Counted from the first letter of the stretch, positions 8,287-17,061 are shown. The stretch is DNA of 64,000 bases from Tenacibaculum todarodis (GCF_001889045.1 NZ_CP018155.1:1924001-1988000), one strand, 5' to 3'. Numbers and translations are program-made. The notes: generated by a model not told the origin, from the letters alone.

Positions 8287-9888
8287 TTAAAAAGGTGTTT
8301 TAATATTTAACTCATTACAATGCAATGCAATACGTATATCTGTTTCTGCAATTTCTATATCTAATGCTTTTATTTCTTCTGCAACTGCATTAACATCAAT
8401 TGATTCTTCCTCTTCAAAAGTATCTACATAACGAGGTATATTAAGGTTATAATCATTATCTGCTATTTCTTGTAAAGTAGCTCTATAACTATATTTGTCT
8501 ATGACCTCTCTATTAGTATATGTATCTACAATATCATCAATATGGCTTGGTAATAATTTATTGTCTTTACCTTGCTTTTCAAAATGGTTTGAAGCATCAA
8601 TAAATAATACATCTTCATTAACCTCTCTACATTTTTTTATTACTAAAATACACGTTGGAATACCTGTACCAAAAAAGATATTTGCAGGTAAGCCAATAAC
8701 AGCATCTATATAGTTTCTATCTTCTATTAAATAACGTCTTATATGAGCTTCTGAACTTCCTCTAAATAATACACCGTGAGGTAATACCGTTGCCATAATA
8801 CCGTTTTCATCTAAATGATGAATCATATGTTGAACAAAGGCGAAATCTGCTTTTGTTTTAGGTGCTAACTTTCCATACTGACTAAACCTATCATCTGTAC
8901 TAAAAATACCTTTAGCACTCCATTTAGCAGAAAATGGTGGATTTGCTACAATAGCCTCTGCTTTTAAGTCGATAGCCATATGTTGAGGCTCTTCTAAAGT
9001 ATCTTCTTGTTTTATATCAAACTCACGATAATTTACACCGTGTAGTATCATATTCATACGTGCCAAGTTATACGTAGTACGATTTAATTCTTGACCGTAG
9101 AACATCCCTACATCATCAACTTCTTTGGCTACACGTAACAGTAGCGAGCCACTCCCACACGTTGGATCATATACTGATTTTAATCGTTTTTTACGAGTAG
9201 TAACAATTTTTGCTAATATGGTAGATACTTCTTGAGGTGTATAAAATTCTCCTGCTTTTTTACCTGCCCTTGATGCAAATTCGCCTATTAAATATTCATA
9301 AGCATCACCCAATAAATCGCTTTCAGTATCTTCTAATTGAAAATCTATTGCATCTAAATGAGTGATTATTTTTGCAATGGTTTCATTTTGAGCTTTTACA
9401 GTTCTACCTAACTTACCAGAAGTTAAATCTAAATCTTCAAAGAGTTTTACAAAATCATCTTCTGATTCTGTTCCCATTGTACTTTGTTCAATGTTGGTAA
9501 GAATACGCTCTAAATCTTCAATTATAAAAAATTGAGTAGCTTCATCATTATCATTGGTAACTATTACTGAAAGATTGTTTCCTTTTTGAGCAATAGAAGT
9601 AAATAGTTCACTTGGCTTTAAAAAGTAGCCTAATTCTTTTATACAGGCTTTTTTAACAGCTTCTACATATACTTTGCCATTATCTGAATTTTCATCTAAC
9701 TGCTCATACGTTAAATTGTCTGGTGCTAATATTTTATTAGCGTAGATATGTAATTTTTCTGAAAGGTATTTAAAGAAGATAAAGCCCAAGATGTAGTTTC
9801 TGTAATCGTCTGCATCCATTTTGCCACGTAAAAGGTTGGCAATAGCCCATAGTTGTTTCTCTAATAGTTTTTTTTGTTCTTCTGACAT
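8287..9888 (-). CDS. hsdM: Type I restriction-modification DNA methyltransferase (HsdM)
   Basis: 533 aa N6-adenine methyltransferase. An N-terminal helical HsdM_N domain (LWAIANLLRGKMDADDYRNY) is followed by the catalytic domain with GEFYTPQEV, the AdoMet-binding motif DPTCGSGSLLL at about 240 and the catalytic NPPF at about 318. It can methylate as HsdM2-HsdS and, with HsdR, protects or restricts DNA. First gene of the hsd operon; 109 bp upstream lies the replication-protein gene. No defect seen. Confidence 0.95.
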   Translation of the reverse strand: MSEEQKKLLEKQLWAIANLLRGKMDADDYRNYILGFIFFKYLSEKLHIYANKILAPDNLTYEQLDENSDNGKVYVEAVKKACIKELGYFLKPSELFTSIAQKGNNLSVIVTNDNDEATQFFIIEDLERILTNIEQSTMGTESEDDFVKLFEDLDLTSGKLGRTVKAQNETIAKIITHLDAIDFQLEDTESDLLGDAYEYLIGEFASRAGKKAGEFYTPQEVSTILAKIVTTRKKRLKSVYDPTCGSGSLLLRVAKEVDDVGMFYGQELNRTTYNLARMNMILHGVNYREFDIKQEDTLEEPQHMAIDLKAEAIVANPPFSAKWSAKGIFSTDDRFSQYGKLAPKTKADFAFVQHMIHHLDENGIMATVLPHGVLFRGSSEAHIRRYLIEDRNYIDAVIGLPANIFFGTGIPTCILVIKKCREVNEDVLFIDASNHFEKQGKDNKLLPSHIDDIVDTYTNREVIDKYSYRATLQEIADNDYNLNIPRYVDTFEEEESIDVNAVAEEIKALDIEIAETDIRIALHCNELNIKTPF

Positions 9889-9997
9889 TGATTGTTATGG
9901 TGTATTTTAAAATGTTAAAAATATAAATATATATTGGTTAAATTATAAGGATTTTCGCATTTACTTTTTACCCCTGTTTTATGTTATATTACAAGTA

Positions 9998-10891
9998 CTA
10001 AAATAGCGTGTGTTTTACACTTGTTTTTAATTGCTCTTTTACGTGTGTTAGATACTTATTATTAGAGCTTTTTTTAAGATTATTATACACCTTTCTGCGC
10101 TTACGGTATGTTTCAGAATGGTCTATTTTATACTGTTTTAATATTTCTTGATTTTGAAATAACGCTAACACCTCTTTTTCTTTAGTATTAAGTTCTGACA
10201 ATGGAATACTCTGTTCCTTTTCAATTTTATCATACTTACACAATAACTCATCAGCTAACATTTTATATTTCTTTTTATCTATTAAATCTTTAACGGTATA
10301 AATACCAATAGCATTTTTACGTTTATTTAAATTGCGTGTGTATATTTCTAACTCGAATCTGAATATTGGTTTCCCTATATTTATACGGTTGTGTGTTTTT
10401 ACTTCAAATGTTTTATCATATCCCTTAACGTTATAATCTGTAAGATAGAATTTTTTACCGTATTGTTTATTTGCACCTAACATTGGTATTGGTGTTTTAC
10501 CATTTAGGCTTAACCAAGGATTTAGAATTGCCTGTGCTTCTTCTTCTATTACCGTGCCTACTGCCAAATAATGAATATTTGCATTATATACATTGAACGG
10601 TAAAACACTATTTAGTTTCTTTAATGCTTCAACGACTTGTACATAGGTAAACAACTGGTAATTATTACCCATATACCATTTTTGTAATGAGTTATTACAA
10701 GAGATTATATTTCCTTTTAAACGCAGGTCTAAGTTATTTACACTCGTTTCATAACCTTTTACTTGGTTTGTTTTTTTATTGAAAATAGGCGTCCATTTTA
10801 AGCCTTTCCAAAAAAATGGACTTTCTTGTTGTTCTATAACTTCTTTAGGTAATTGTATTACTTGATGCTTTATTTTAAGCGTATCGTACAA
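9998..10891 (-). CDS. Replication protein of the filamentous-phage gpII/X type (putative)
   Basis: 297 aa. It opens MYDTLKIKHQVI and contains LRLKGNIISCNNSLQKWYMG, a region typed ..NYQLFTYVQVVEALKKLN, and RFELEIYTRN at about 185. This order (DT-x-K start, substrate-gripping middle, R-x-E-L/E basic strand) is what I know from phage/plasmid replication proteins of the II/X family and their relatives on integrated elements. Such proteins nick a hairpin origin and start rolling-circle replication. It lies 5 bp from the HTH gene, a common pairing on Bacteroidota elements. I cannot point to the catalytic residues with certainty. Confidence 0.5.
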   Translation of the reverse strand: MYDTLKIKHQVIQLPKEVIEQQESPFFWKGLKWTPIFNKKTNQVKGYETSVNNLDLRLKGNIISCNNSLQKWYMGNNYQLFTYVQVVEALKKLNSVLPFNVYNANIHYLAVGTVIEEEAQAILNPWLSLNGKTPIPMLGANKQYGKKFYLTDYNVKGYDKTFEVKTHNRINIGKPIFRFELEIYTRNLNKRKNAIGIYTVKDLIDKKKYKMLADELLCKYDKIEKEQSIPLSELNTKEKEVLALFQNQEILKQYKIDHSETYRKRRKVYNNLKKSSNNKYLTHVKEQLKTSVKHTLF

Positions 10892-10896
10892 AACGA

Positions 10897-11181
10897 CTAC
10901 CTTTTATTTTTAAAGGCTTTATTGTAGTTTTTATCCAGTAAGACTTCTACATCTTTCATCTTGTAGTAAATTTTACTGCCAATTTGAGAAAATGATACTT
11001 TACCTTCATCTCTCCAAGTTTGCGCTGTTCGTTTGCTAATATTCATTAGCTGGATAAACTCTTGATTATCGAGAAAGGTTTCGTGTGATGGTTTTTGATT
11101 AGATTCTAAAGTAGAATTTAATTTATCTAATCTTACTACTAATTCGTTGTACTGTTCTTTTGTTAAAATTACTGCTTCCAT
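10897..11181 (-). CDS. Helix-turn-helix protein, excisionase-like (HTH_17)
   Basis: 94 aa. The HTH core is DNQEFIQLMNISKRTAQTWR followed by DEGKVSFSQIGSKIYYKMKD, the MerR/excisionase type winged helix found in small proteins of Bacteroidota mobile elements. The N-terminal 40 residues form a helical leader. It sits directly upstream of the replication gene in the same orientation. Likely role: directionality factor for the integrase and/or regulator of the replication gene. The fold is certain, the role inferred from position. Confidence 0.8.
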   Translation of the reverse strand: MEAVILTKEQYNELVVRLDKLNSTLESNQKPSHETFLDNQEFIQLMNISKRTAQTWRDEGKVSFSQIGSKIYYKMKDVEVLLDKNYNKAFKNKR

Positions 11182-11282
11182 TTACTTAATTTTTAATGTT
11201 ACTAATTATTTCTGTAACAAATATTAAGCTCTGGATAGGTACTTATAAGGCTGACCTTATAAGACCTTTTATTGGCTGTATT

Positions 11283-13331
11283 TTAATGAAGTGGATTGTC
11301 TTTTATGTATTGTTTTGCCTTTTTATGATAGTCGTCTGATGTATTTGACCAATCTAATTTTGATTTTAATTCTAAGTTAATTTGATTCGCTATTATATCA
11401 CATAATCTTTTTAAACTCAATTTTGGAATAATATGCTCTTCTCTTAATGCTTCTATTACACCTCTTACTGTTCCTTTACTTCTGTCGCCTAAATTATAAA
11501 CACCATCTTTTGTAATCGCTAAATCTTCAAGTATTTTTAGAATATAATCTTGCTTCTCTTGATTTACAAATGTTTTAAAACTATCTGTTTCTTTTTCTAA
11601 CAATAAAGGATCTGTTTGATTAGGTAATAAAGTAACAGGAAATATTTGAACTGTTTCTTTTATAAATTCGGCTTCAATCGTTAAAAACTCTTTAAATAGA
11701 TTTGGGTATTTATCTTCTTTATCTTTTAAATCCTTTTTTCTACCTAATAAGTTTCTAAACTTTAGCTCTCTATGTCTTAACTCTTTTAATCTACTTTGTA
11801 TATATAAAACTTTATTATTTGGTTCTGCATAATCTAAAACACCTTGTAAGCGTGTTATACTTTTCTCAAATATTCTACTATACTTTTCACGATGATTATA
11901 AAAATGAATATCTAAAGGCAATGAAGTAGTATACATTTCTTTAAAAAAAGAATCCATTGCTTCATCTAATTCAATTGACAATTCTTTATCTAATACCATA
12001 TCCTTAGTTAATGATAAAATCATTAAATGTGAAGTCGTGTCTTTTTTGAAGTAGATAGTTTTAGAATCAAAAACTTCATTAAAAGTTAATGAAATATGCC
12101 AACTGATATTTTGTAAAATATATGCCTCTTTTAAATTCTTTAAATATTCTTCTTCTTCATTATTAAATAATGCATTTATCTTAAAATCTGATATAAGCGG
12201 ATTTTTATTTTCATCCCTTAATAGATAAAATATTTGCTTTTCTTCAATAGTGTTATATTTATCTATCTGCTTTTCAAATTCATTTCTTAAATAGTTACGA
12301 ATCTCTTTTTTACTTTTTACTGAATCAAACACAAAATCTTGTATCTCATCAATTTTAGGTTGAAGTTCATTTTCTGCTTCCTTAATTTTTTGATTTAATA
12401 AATCTTCCCAAACAGGATATTTAAAAGGTTGTTGAATAGATTTTCCTTTAACTATATCTTTTAACCAAGATAAAAAAACATCAAGCGTGTAAAACACCAT
12501 ATATTCATTACTGAATAACGTTTTAGGCTCACTTGACAACTTAGTTAATACTTTGCCTATTGTTGATGGATTTAAGCGTCTAAACTCTATTCTGTCGTTA
12601 AAAAAAGATGGGTAATTATATACTAACAATTCATCATTAAAACTATCTATATCAAAATCTTTAAAAGCAAACAGTTTAGATAGTATTTCTTTTATTTCTT
12701 TAGCATCGTTTAATGATTCTATTAATTCTTCTTCAAGTATTTGAATTTGCTGATTAAGAAACTCTAAAGGCTCATCTATTTTAGAACAATATTCTTGATG
12801 ATTTTTTACTAATAATTCAACTTCATAAGAAACTACTTTTATAAGCCTATCAGATTGCCAAGTCACCATTTTATAATAGTCCTCTTTTTCTATATTATAC
12901 TGGTTATCGTACGTAATAAGATATTTACATTCTTTACCAGATAAAAAATCATTATAAGTGAATTTTGGTATTTGCTTTTTTAAATCACTAACTCTTTTAT
13001 GTATTAAGGAATTAATCTTACCTAAATAAATAGCTTCTTTTAATTCTGCAAATTCATCTACATTTAATAAAAAATGCCTACTTGAAAATTGTGAAAGTAA
13101 CCAATCTCCCGAACTATGATTTTTCACATAGTAAGGATGTTTATTTTTATCAATTAAGTCTTTAATTCTGTTTTCTTCAGTTATAAGAAACTTAAATTTA
13201 TCAAAGTGTTCCAGATTCTCAATCTTATTTAAAACGTTAGTTTTAAAATCTTGTTCTGCTGTCTGGACTGCTTCAGAATGAATGGTATCAAATTGAGCTT
13301 TTAAAATAGTATTGATTGGTTTGTTAAACAT
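11283..13331 (-). CDS. Large protein of unknown function, element cargo
   Basis: 682 aa, highly charged, with long Glu/Lys-rich helices (for example QIQILEEELIESLNDAKEIK near 210) and no signal peptide or membrane segment. No P-loop, nuclease or methylase motif is visible to me. The last about 100 residues (from DYILKILEDLAITKDG to SKLDWSNTSDDYHKKAKQYI) resemble a conserved C-terminal module I recall from uncharacterised proteins next to integrases in Bacteroidota, which suggests a variable front fused to a shared element-specific tail. It ends 101 bp before the HTH gene and begins 3 bp after the integrase stop, so it is probably co-transcribed with the integrase. Function unknown. Confidence 0.75.
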   Translation of the reverse strand: MFNKPINTILKAQFDTIHSEAVQTAEQDFKTNVLNKIENLEHFDKFKFLITEENRIKDLIDKNKHPYYVKNHSSGDWLLSQFSSRHFLLNVDEFAELKEAIYLGKINSLIHKRVSDLKKQIPKFTYNDFLSGKECKYLITYDNQYNIEKEDYYKMVTWQSDRLIKVVSYEVELLVKNHQEYCSKIDEPLEFLNQQIQILEEELIESLNDAKEIKEILSKLFAFKDFDIDSFNDELLVYNYPSFFNDRIEFRRLNPSTIGKVLTKLSSEPKTLFSNEYMVFYTLDVFLSWLKDIVKGKSIQQPFKYPVWEDLLNQKIKEAENELQPKIDEIQDFVFDSVKSKKEIRNYLRNEFEKQIDKYNTIEEKQIFYLLRDENKNPLISDFKINALFNNEEEEYLKNLKEAYILQNISWHISLTFNEVFDSKTIYFKKDTTSHLMILSLTKDMVLDKELSIELDEAMDSFFKEMYTTSLPLDIHFYNHREKYSRIFEKSITRLQGVLDYAEPNNKVLYIQSRLKELRHRELKFRNLLGRKKDLKDKEDKYPNLFKEFLTIEAEFIKETVQIFPVTLLPNQTDPLLLEKETDSFKTFVNQEKQDYILKILEDLAITKDGVYNLGDRSKGTVRGVIEALREEHIIPKLSLKRLCDIIANQINLELKSKLDWSNTSDDYHKKAKQYIKDNPLH

Positions 13332-13334
13332 ATT

Positions 13335-14552
13335 CTAATTGATGTATTTATCTACTGCATTATCTAATTCACTACTTATAATTTTTGCATATACTTGTGT
13401 TATTCCAATATCGGAATGATCCATTAATTTAGATACGTGTTCTATTCTCATACCATTATTTAATGCTCTGGTAGCAAATGTATGTCTGCTAATATGAAAG
13501 GTTAAAGAAAATGGTAACTCTAAAGTTTTACCCATTTTAGTTAAATACATATTACTTAACGCTATTGCTTGTCTTACTACTTTTGCTCTTTGTTCTCTGT
13601 CTGTAAAATAATCGTTATCAATATTTGCGAAAGGAAATATTATATCGTCTTGATTTACATTTTCAGTTTTATATTTTTCTAAAATATCTATTGCAACTTG
13701 CCCAATTCTAATACTGTGCTGTCTGTTTGTTTTGCGTATTGTCTTTGTTATTTTATGTGTTTTAGCGTTGTAATTATTCCACTTTAATTCTATTATATCG
13801 CCAAACCTTAAACCTCCTGAAAAGACAGCAAATAGAAACATATCTTTTATAATTTGTGCTTTTGCTTTATCTGAAACCTCTAATTTAGTAAAAGCTTCTA
13901 ACTGTTCAACTGTTAAAAATCGTTTTGTGCTTTTTGCTTTCTTGACTTTAAATTTACTAAAAGGAAAATGATTTAACGGTATTAAATCCTCTCTCTGCGC
14001 TTCTTTAAACATTAGGTTAAGAATCTTTAAAGAAAAATTTATCGTCGTGTTATTGTTGCCTAAAGTAGTACTACAGTAACCTGCATAGTCTTTTAAAGTG
14101 GTTACAGTAATATCATCGAACATTAACTCTTTATGGCCTATAAACTTTTCAAACTTTTTCAAGTAGTTTTTATAGTTGTTATATGTTGATAGTGCTAAAG
14201 TGTCTTTTTGTTTTTCGCATCGGTTGTATGCATACTCAAAGAAATTAACTAACGGTTTCCCCTTTATAGCTTCTTTTAGTTTTCTTGCTGATGTGGATTG
14301 ATTTTTAGTTTCTAAATCTGCTATTTGTCCTTGTGCATCTGCAACCTTTTGAGAGATGTATTTATTTAGTCGTGTAGAGTTACTATGATTTTTTTTAACC
14401 TTTTGTTTATCTTCATCCCATTCATTAGGCTCTAATTTTAAGCTTAAAGAAATGAATTTAGTTTTACGGTCTTTTATCACCCTTAAATATAAAGGTGCTT
14501 TTCCAGACTTATCTACTTTTGATTTTTTTAAAATTAGTTTTATTGAAGCCAT
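13335..14552 (-). CDS. Site-specific tyrosine recombinase (integrase) of the element
   Basis: 405 aa. Order: an arm DNA-binding domain (residues 1-85, IKLILKKSKVDKSGKAPLYL), a core-binding SAM-like domain (about 110-205) and the catalytic domain. Catalytic residues visible: Arg in SGGLRFGDIIEL, His-x-x-Arg in HISRHTFATRA, His in LMDHSD and the nucleophilic Tyr in ITQVYAKI. All are present, so it is probably active. It lies 181 bp from the right direct repeat and reads away from the end. This is the arrangement expected for an integrase placed next to its attachment site. Confidence 0.95.
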   Translation of the reverse strand: MASIKLILKKSKVDKSGKAPLYLRVIKDRKTKFISLSLKLEPNEWDEDKQKVKKNHSNSTRLNKYISQKVADAQGQIADLETKNQSTSARKLKEAIKGKPLVNFFEYAYNRCEKQKDTLALSTYNNYKNYLKKFEKFIGHKELMFDDITVTTLKDYAGYCSTTLGNNNTTINFSLKILNLMFKEAQREDLIPLNHFPFSKFKVKKAKSTKRFLTVEQLEAFTKLEVSDKAKAQIIKDMFLFAVFSGGLRFGDIIELKWNNYNAKTHKITKTIRKTNRQHSIRIGQVAIDILEKYKTENVNQDDIIFPFANIDNDYFTDREQRAKVVRQAIALSNMYLTKMGKTLELPFSLTFHISRHTFATRALNNGMRIEHVSKLMDHSDIGITQVYAKIISSELDNAVDKYIN

Positions 14553-14571
14553 AACTTATTGGTTTAGAATA

Positions 14572-14619
14572 GGTGCAATAGAGTGCAATCTAATACTAAG
14601 GTACAACAATAGGTACAAC
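14572..14619. repeat. Paired repeats at the right end (putative arm-type sites and integrase control region)
   Basis: GGTGCAATAGAGTGCAAT (14572-14589) is followed by GGTACAACAATAGGTACAAC (14600-14619). The second doublet matches the one at 365-383 near the left end. They lie 20-70 bp upstream of the integrase start, so recombinase binding here could also repress integrase transcription. Confidence 0.45.
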
Positions 14620-14732
14620 AAACAATGCTTTTTATTGTATTTTATTACTTTATTTTGCTTTACGAAAAATAGCAAAACCCTTTATTTATAAGGCTTTAAG
14701 TGAATTTAAAAGAAATTGGATATAATAGTTAG

Positions 14733-14744
14733 ACAACACCGTAT
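14733..14744. repeat. Right direct repeat of the element (att core)
   Basis: ACAACACCGTAT, identical to 292-303. On this side it continues into ATAATTCATTGCTAG, the body of the dispersed host palindrome, so this is the side that kept most of the target repeat. Confidence 0.75.
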
Positions 14745-14914
14745 ATAATTCATTGCTAGTGCTGGCTTGCTTACGAAAGTCCTCACGGACTTTCTATCTG
14801 TGATTTATTTGCTAACTTTAGTGCTTAAACACGCAACGAAATCATACACAAGACCGATGGGATGCAATACCTTCGGTCTTTTGCATCCCATCGCCTCGCG
14901 GCGTTAGCTGTAAC
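14733..14914. repeat. Dispersed long palindromic repeat, copy 1 (target of the element)
   Basis: Together with 284-303 on the other side of the element this rebuilds one repeat. It shares with 28662-28805 the start ACAAC-CGTATAATT, GCTAG, a central hairpin (GAAAGTCC-TCAC-GGACTTTC at 14775-14794), TATTTGCTAA, a second small hairpin around GTGCTTAAACACGC, and the end ATCATACACAA-ACCG...GTTAGC. The two ends of the repeat are imperfect inverted copies of each other. Copy 1 carries an extra insertion at its 3' side made of two overlapping hairpins (14850-14893). The stretch 14553-14943 holds only this repeat and the recombinase sites; no gene is seen. Confidence 0.7.
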
Positions 14915-14943
14915 TTAAAAAACATCCTGCAAACATTAAACAG

Positions 14944-15990
14944 ATGGAAATAAAATTGAACAGAATTACATTTTTCTTCGCATTAATATTATTGACATCC
15001 TGTAATGGACAAATCAAAAAACAAAAGATTAACACAGACAACATTGTAAAAGGCAATACCGTAGCTGAACTTGGGAAAAGTATAATGGTTATCCATCAAG
15101 ATAAGAACAATGATTATTGGTTCGGTAGTTGGGAAACAGGAGTTTATAAATACGATGGCAAGAAATTGACCAATTACACAACAAAACACGGTTTACCAAA
15201 CAATAGAATTGACGAGATAAATGAGGATGAATTTGGCAACATATACTTTACCAGTTGTCACCCTAATTCTACGATAGTTAAGTTTGACGGAAGTACATTT
15301 ACAACTTTATCACCAATAGTCAGTAATGATTGGAAACTTAAATCCACAGATATATGGTTTAAAAACACGTTCGGAAATGAGAAAGTGTATCGTTATGATG
15401 GAACTACTTTATATAAATTGCAGTTGCCCAAACCACAAAATCTTCCAAATCCTTTTGAAATTTACAGCATTTATAAAGACAAGAAAGGAAATATTTGGTT
15501 TGGAACAAACCCAGTTGGAGTTTGCCGATACGATGGAATATCATTTAATTGGATTACGGAAGACGATGTAACAGAATTTCGAAACGAGGGTGCCAACGGA
15601 GTGCGTTCTATTACTGAAGATAAAAATGGCGATTTTTGGTTCAATACTGAATATCGTTATAGCGTTTACGATAGCACAACATTAGAAAGCGAAAAATTTT
15701 ACACAAGACACAAAAGTATTGGCAGTTTAGATGGAAAAAAGGACAGTAATTTAGACGAGTATCTTTCAAGTGCAATAAACAACAATAATGATTTATGGTT
15801 CGTAACATATCTTGATGGAGTTTGGAAATATGATGGAACAAAAGTAACTCACTATCCAGTTCAAGATAACTCGAAAGACATTTCATTATTCAGTATTTAC
15901 AAAGACAATAATGGTGACCTATGGCTCGGAACACACCAAAACGGAGCATATAAATTTAATCGTAGAACATTTGAAAAATTTAAAAAATAA
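14944..15990 (+). CDS. Lipoprotein made of regulator-type propeller repeats
   Basis: 348 aa. The signal peptide ends in the lipobox LTSC (Cys20), so it is predicted to be a membrane-anchored lipoprotein. The rest is built from repeats of the two-component-regulator propeller type: D-x-x-G-x-x-W-F-G-T....G-V-x-x-Y-D-G, for example NDYWFGSWETGVYKYDG, GNIWFGTNPVGVCRYDG, NDLWFVTYLDGVWKYDG and GDLWLGTHQNGAYKF. The repeats normally form the sensor part of hybrid histidine kinases; here they stand alone without kinase or output. It is flanked by GTTAGCTGTAAC on the left (14903) and the inverted GCTACAGCTAAC on the right (16003), like a cassette. Ligand and role unknown. Confidence 0.8.
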   Translation: MEIKLNRITFFFALILLTSCNGQIKKQKINTDNIVKGNTVAELGKSIMVIHQDKNNDYWFGSWETGVYKYDGKKLTNYTTKHGLPNNRIDEINEDEFGNIYFTSCHPNSTIVKFDGSTFTTLSPIVSNDWKLKSTDIWFKNTFGNEKVYRYDGTTLYKLQLPKPQNLPNPFEIYSIYKDKKGNIWFGTNPVGVCRYDGISFNWITEDDVTEFRNEGANGVRSITEDKNGDFWFNTEYRYSVYDSTTLESEKFYTRHKSIGSLDGKKDSNLDEYLSSAINNNNDLWFVTYLDGVWKYDGTKVTHYPVQDNSKDISLFSIYKDNNGDLWLGTHQNGAYKFNRRTFEKFKK

Positions 15991-16002
15991 CGAATGAAAA
16001 AA

Positions 16003-16014
16003 GCTACAGCTAAC
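16003..16014. repeat. Truncated start of another dispersed repeat copy
   Basis: GCTACAGCTAAC is the reverse complement of the repeat end at 14903-14914 at 11 of 12 positions. It follows the propeller-gene stop by 12 bp. I read it as the left end of a further repeat copy lost when the IS110 relative arrived. Confidence 0.4.
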
Positions 16015-16071
16015 AAAGAACTGAGCTAAAAAACAACTCTTTCCTTCATTAAATTTGCACAATATTATTCT

Positions 16072-16116
16072 AGGCTCAAAATAAATTTACGTTCTATTTT
16101 GGGCTTTTATTATTTT
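16072..16116 (+). terminator. Terminator-like hairpin
   Basis: GGCTCAAAATA and TATTTTGGGCT pair (one G-T) around a loop of about 11 bases and are followed by TTTTATTATTTTATTT. A -7-like box TAAATTTG lies at 16050-16057 just upstream, so this may be the remains of a small transcription unit. It closes the region before the IS110 remnant. Confidence 0.5.
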
Positions 16117-16128
16117 ATTTACTTCAAC

Positions 16129-17061
16129 TTATTTTGTTAAAACTGAAACATGTGTTTCATCATAAGGCAAACCTGATTTTGCTATTGCAAAACTCTGTTT
16201 GATTAACTTATTTGAAACCGCTATTAAAGCTAATTTTTTACTCTTGCCTTTATTTACAATTCGTTCATAAATTTCTCGACATCCTTTATTATGCTTACAT
16301 GCAGTAAACGAACACAGAAATAAAAGGTTTCGTAATTTTCTGTTACCAACTTTACTTATTCTACTTCTTCCTCTTACACTACTTCCTGATTCCCTAATTG
16401 TTGGCGTAATTCCTACGTAACTGCATAATTGTGATGAAGTTTCAAACTTCTTAAACCCATCTGTAACTACAATTAAAAATAAAGCTGTTTTTAAACCAAT
16501 ACCTGGTATACTTTGCAATAAACTTAATTGAGCCTGCTGGTCTTGTTTTACCAACGAAAGCAACTTTAATTCAACACCTTGTATCTCTTTATCTAAATGC
16601 TTTTTTGTTCGATTTAGTGAATGATAAACATATTTTGAAGGAAACCCTAAAACCTTTTATCCATGAATTTTATTCTTCGTGGCGGTTCGTTTCTTTATTA
16701 AATTATCTAACCATCTAAAGAGTTGTAAACATTCGCTTTGAACATCTGTTAAAGCTGTATACAATGGAACTTCATTAATTAATCCATACTCACAAATTGC
16801 TTTTGCATCACTTTTATCTATTTTCACTTTTGCTAATTTCATTTGAATGAAACGCTTTATAGACAAAGGATTTACCACAGAAACTAAGACTCCGTTTTTA
16901 TATAGAAACTGCGCGAATCTGTAATGATAATAGCCTGTTACCTTCATAACAACTAACGATTCTTTAGGAAGATTTTTAAGAAAAGACACAAAACCTTTAG
17001 CATCATTTTTAAATTGATTATGACCACTTTTACTTCCAAAAATTTCCTTATATTTATTCAT
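16129..17061 (-). pseudogene. IS110-family transposase, interrupted and catalytically damaged
   Basis: Two pieces of one transposase. 16657-17061 is the N-terminal DEDD part (SDAKAICEYGLINEVPLY is the third acidic motif). 16129-16563 is the C-terminal Transposase_20 part (LQSIPGIGLKTALFLI, YVGITPTIRESGSS). The frame breaks between them at about 16564-16656. The usual N-terminal D-x-S-K motif is missing after MNKYKEIFG, and the acidic residue expected before A-T-G is a Lys (VVMKVTGYYH). It should therefore be inactive. The nearest 250 bp upstream (17062-17300) would be the IS non-coding end; it has a small GAGATCTTGGTCTC hairpin and no gene. Confidence 0.85.

Larger units (their letters stand above)
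292..14744. mobile_element. Integrated element of about 14.4 kb carrying a Type I restriction-modification system
   Basis: Seen directly: a perfect 12-bp direct repeat, ACAACACCGTAT, at 292-303 and 14733-14744; a complete tyrosine recombinase just inside the right end and transcribed inward; GGTACAAC doublets inside both ends; and a replication-protein/HTH pair. The flanks rejoin logically. The left flank (ACGTTTT before the repeat) and the right flank (ATAATTCATTGCTAG after it) together rebuild the continuous sequence seen in the related dispersed repeat at 28662-28805. No relaxase, coupling protein or T4SS gene is visible, so the element is either mobilised in trans or not conjugative. The boundaries are inferred from the repeat, not from an empty-site comparison. 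Confidence 0.8.
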
